From assembly GCF_007989825.1 (NCBI RefSeq), contig NZ_BJUA01000005.1, positions 204,896 to 268,895 of the forward strand: a DNA stretch of 64,000 nt, given 5' to 3'. Source of the stretch: Cellulomonas persica. GTDB lineage: Bacteria; Actinomycetota; Actinomycetes; Actinomycetales; Cellulomonadaceae. The notes beneath the pieces were generated by a model. The model was not told the DNA's origin. It ran no database searches and saw only the letters and a list, made by a program, of their open reading frames with translations. The position numbers and the translations under genes were made by a program. Position 1 is the stretch's first letter, and each line of letters starts with the position of its first letter. Below, piece by piece: positions 62,652-64,000 of the stretch.

Positions 62652-63911
62652 TCAGGACTGGATGGCGCACGTGCGGCCGCAGCGCCGGGGGTGGTCGGGC
62701 CAGCCGCGGTCGCGGAGGGCACGGGCGACCTGCGCTGCCGTCGCGCACGGGGTCACGGCGACGTGACGCCAGCGGTAGCGCAGAGTCGTGTCGCCGGACG
62801 CCAGGAGCGTGGCGTTGTCGCGCCAGACGTCGTCGTCCGTGGCGCCGAAGGGATGCGCGAGCCGGCCGTCGAGCTCGGCCCGGACCCCGAAGCCCACGTA
62901 CACGCGGTCGGCGCGGATCCACCTCCCGTCCACCCGCTCCCACCGCTGCGCGACCGCCCTCGGCAGGCCGTGGCGACGCTCGACGTCCCGCGCGTACCGA
63001 TGCTCCAGCGGGGACTCCACCCCCTGCGCCACCTGCCCGAGCATCTCGACGAGCAGTCGACGTCCGGCCATCCGTGGCCGCCGCGCGGCACGCACGAGCA
63101 GGTCGTCCGGCTGGATCCCGGCCCGCACCGCATCGCACAGCAGCCCGACGACCGCATCGGTCACGTCTCGCACCCGGGCACCGGCCCCGGCGTCGGTGTG
63201 CGGGTGCGCGGTGGCCGTCGTCGCGAGGACGTCGAGGATCGCCTCGGCGGGCTCGACGGAGCGCAGGCGCCCTCCGGCCCAGGGCATGTTGCGGGTCCGA
63301 TGCACGACGAGGCCTGGTTGCGGCATGACCGTGCGCGAGTGCGGCACGGTGACGACGACCGCATGGCCGGGGTCGCGGAGCACGCCGTGGTGGAAGGCGG
63401 CGGACTCGTGCGAGAGCGCGGCGGTCGGTCCCGCGTAGAGCAGCGCGGCGCGTGCCCGCTGCCGCCAGCTCGTCGGGCCGGACTGCAGCACGACGACGCC
63501 TCGGAACGCGCGCCGCCAGTGCCCTGCCGCGACCTTGCGCCGGACCGCGGACGAGGAGAAGCCCCAGGCGACGAGCTGCTCGACGGTCGCCACGCCGTCT
63601 TGCCGCACGATGACCTCGCGTGCCTGGCCGGTCAGCGCCCGCACCCCGGGCAGCTCCGACAACCAGCCCCGACTGCCGCTGCCCGGACTCGTCGTCCCGC
63701 GCGCGCTCGTCGTCCCGCGCTCGCTGGTCGTAACGCGCGCACTCGTCGCCCCGCGCTCGCTGGTCGTCCCGCGCGCGCTCGTCGTCCCGCGCACACTCGT
63801 CGTCCCGCGCTCGCTGGTCGTAACGCGCGCACTCGTCGCCCCGCGCTCGCTGGTCGTCCCGCGCGCGCTCGTCGTCCTGCGCTCGCGTGCGGGCGCCCGT
63901 CCGTCCTCCAC
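62652..63911 (-). CDS. AbiEi-type winged-helix / DUF559-like endonuclease-fold protein with hexapeptide-repeat N-terminus
   Basis: Protein of 419 residues. The part after residue 80 looks like actinobacterial proteins with an AbiEi-like antitoxin N-domain (VIVRQDGVATVEQLVAWGFSSSAVRRKVAAGHWRR) and a C-terminal Vsr/DUF559-like domain (SPLEHRYARDVERRHGLP, RVYVGFGVRAELDGRLAH). The C-terminal domain keeps the expected E and D but this was judged by eye. The N-terminal 60 residues are repeats of TTSERG, ATSARV and TTSARG. No toxin partner is adjacent. GTG at 63911 opens the frame; the real start could be further down. Confidence 0.7.
   Translation of the reverse strand: MEDGRAPARERRTTSARGTTSERGATSARVTTSERGTTSVRGTTSARGTTSERGATSARVTTSERGTTSARGTTSPGSGSRGWLSELPGVRALTGQAREVIVRQDGVATVEQLVAWGFSSSAVRRKVAAGHWRRAFRGVVVLQSGPTSWRQRARAALLYAGPTAALSHESAAFHHGVLRDPGHAVVVTVPHSRTVMPQPGLVVHRTRNMPWAGGRLRSVEPAEAILDVLATTATAHPHTDAGAGARVRDVTDAVVGLLCDAVRAGIQPDDLLVRAARRPRMAGRRLLVEMLGQVAQGVESPLEHRYARDVERRHGLPRAVAQRWERVDGRWIRADRVYVGFGVRAELDGRLAHPFGATDDDVWRDNATLLASGDTTLRYRWRHVAVTPCATAAQVARALRDRGWPDHPRRCGRTCAIQS
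63701..63890 (-). repeat. 18-bp minisatellite with a 90-bp higher-order period
   Basis: Hexapeptide-coding 18-base units (consensus TTSERG) recur about ten times. The pattern repeats every five units, so that TCGCTGGTCGTAACGCGC occurs at 63721 and again at 63811, exactly 90 bases apart, with almost identical sequence between. This indicates a recent duplication of a 90-base block, all in frame. Confidence 0.85.
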
Positions 63912-64000
63912 GCCCGCACCCTGCCCTCTGTGGCCAGACCACGTCCGCCCTCATCCACAGCCCAACCCGCACCGGGCTCCCACGAGCGAGTGGTGCCGCA

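Noticed and set aside
63701..63890. CRISPR-like periodic repeats
   Set aside because: Units are contiguous 18-mers with a 90-bp duplication and no unique spacers; they encode an in-frame hexapeptide.

Overview
The window is a high-GC actinobacterial chromosome segment spanning the replication origin. It most resembles Cellulomonas. The evidence is the full pcnA-nudix-DUF6049-murJ-trxB-trxA-parB-parA-rsmG-jag-yidC-yidD-rnpA-rpmH-dnaA-dnaN-gnd-recF-dciA-gyrB-gyrA order, and a secreted endoglucanase with the domain order GH9-CBM3-FN3x3-CBM2, which is that of C. fimi CenB. The gene order matches the M. tuberculosis origin region (Rv3907c to Rv0018c) in mirror image.

Layout. 1-5.7 kb: the end of rodA, then pbpA, pknA and pknB (+ strand), the cell-elongation and Ser/Thr kinase operon. 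5.8-8.3 kb (-): DUF881 protein, class E sortase, a 53-residue membrane protein and a PabA/TrpG amidotransferase. 8.5-10.5 kb: crgA (+), rhomboid protease and cyclophilin (-). 10.6-23.2 kb is the accessory stretch: DUF5324-like helical protein, the CenB-type cellulase, a GNAT enzyme, a PadR/HAAS pair, a three-gene ABC exporter, a secreted protein with a lipoprotein, a degenerate PD-(D/E)XK-like protein, a BenE transporter and a broken small lipoprotein. 23.3-33.6 kb (-): tRNA-Ala(TGC), DLW-39 protein, tRNA-Ile(GAT), DUF3566 protein, gyrA, gyrB, dciA (DUF721), recF, gnd, dnaN. 33.6-34.4 kb: oriC with DnaA boxes. 34.4-35.9 kb: dnaA (-), with a second DnaA-box cluster between dnaA and rpmH. 36.4-39.0 kb (+): rpmH, rnpA, yidD, yidC, khpB/jag.

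The most unusual stretch is 39.05-44.36 kb. It separates jag from rsmG by about 5.3 kb and holds almost no recognisable genes: one orphan 135-residue ORF and the tail of an IS5-type transposase. It does hold ten parS-like sites ranging from perfect to strongly decayed, including a 30-bp tandem array in which each unit carries one site. An eleventh, perfect site lies inside the parA reading frame. I read this as an enlarged, partly decaying centromere next to parA and parB.

44.4-48.0 kb (+): rsmG, parA (with a roughly 259-residue disordered N-terminal extension) and parB. 48.0-54.0 kb (-): ddl, a PLP aminotransferase, trxA, trxB and a PknB-like pseudokinase. 54.2-59.1 kb (-): murJ, DUF6049 protein and a Nudix hydrolase. 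59.2 kb (+): pcnA (CCA-adding). 60.7-63.9 kb (-): lipoprotein, MFS transporter, and an AbiEi-type/DUF559-like protein whose N-terminus is a hexapeptide minisatellite.

Functionally the window joins replication initiation (DnaA, DnaN, RecF, gyrase, DciA), segregation (ParAB/parS), elongation and peptidoglycan control (RodA, PbpA, PknA, PknB, MurJ, pseudokinase, CrgA, Ddl), membrane-protein insertion (YidC, YidD, KhpB) and thiol redox (TrxAB), with an inserted cell-envelope and carbohydrate accessory block.
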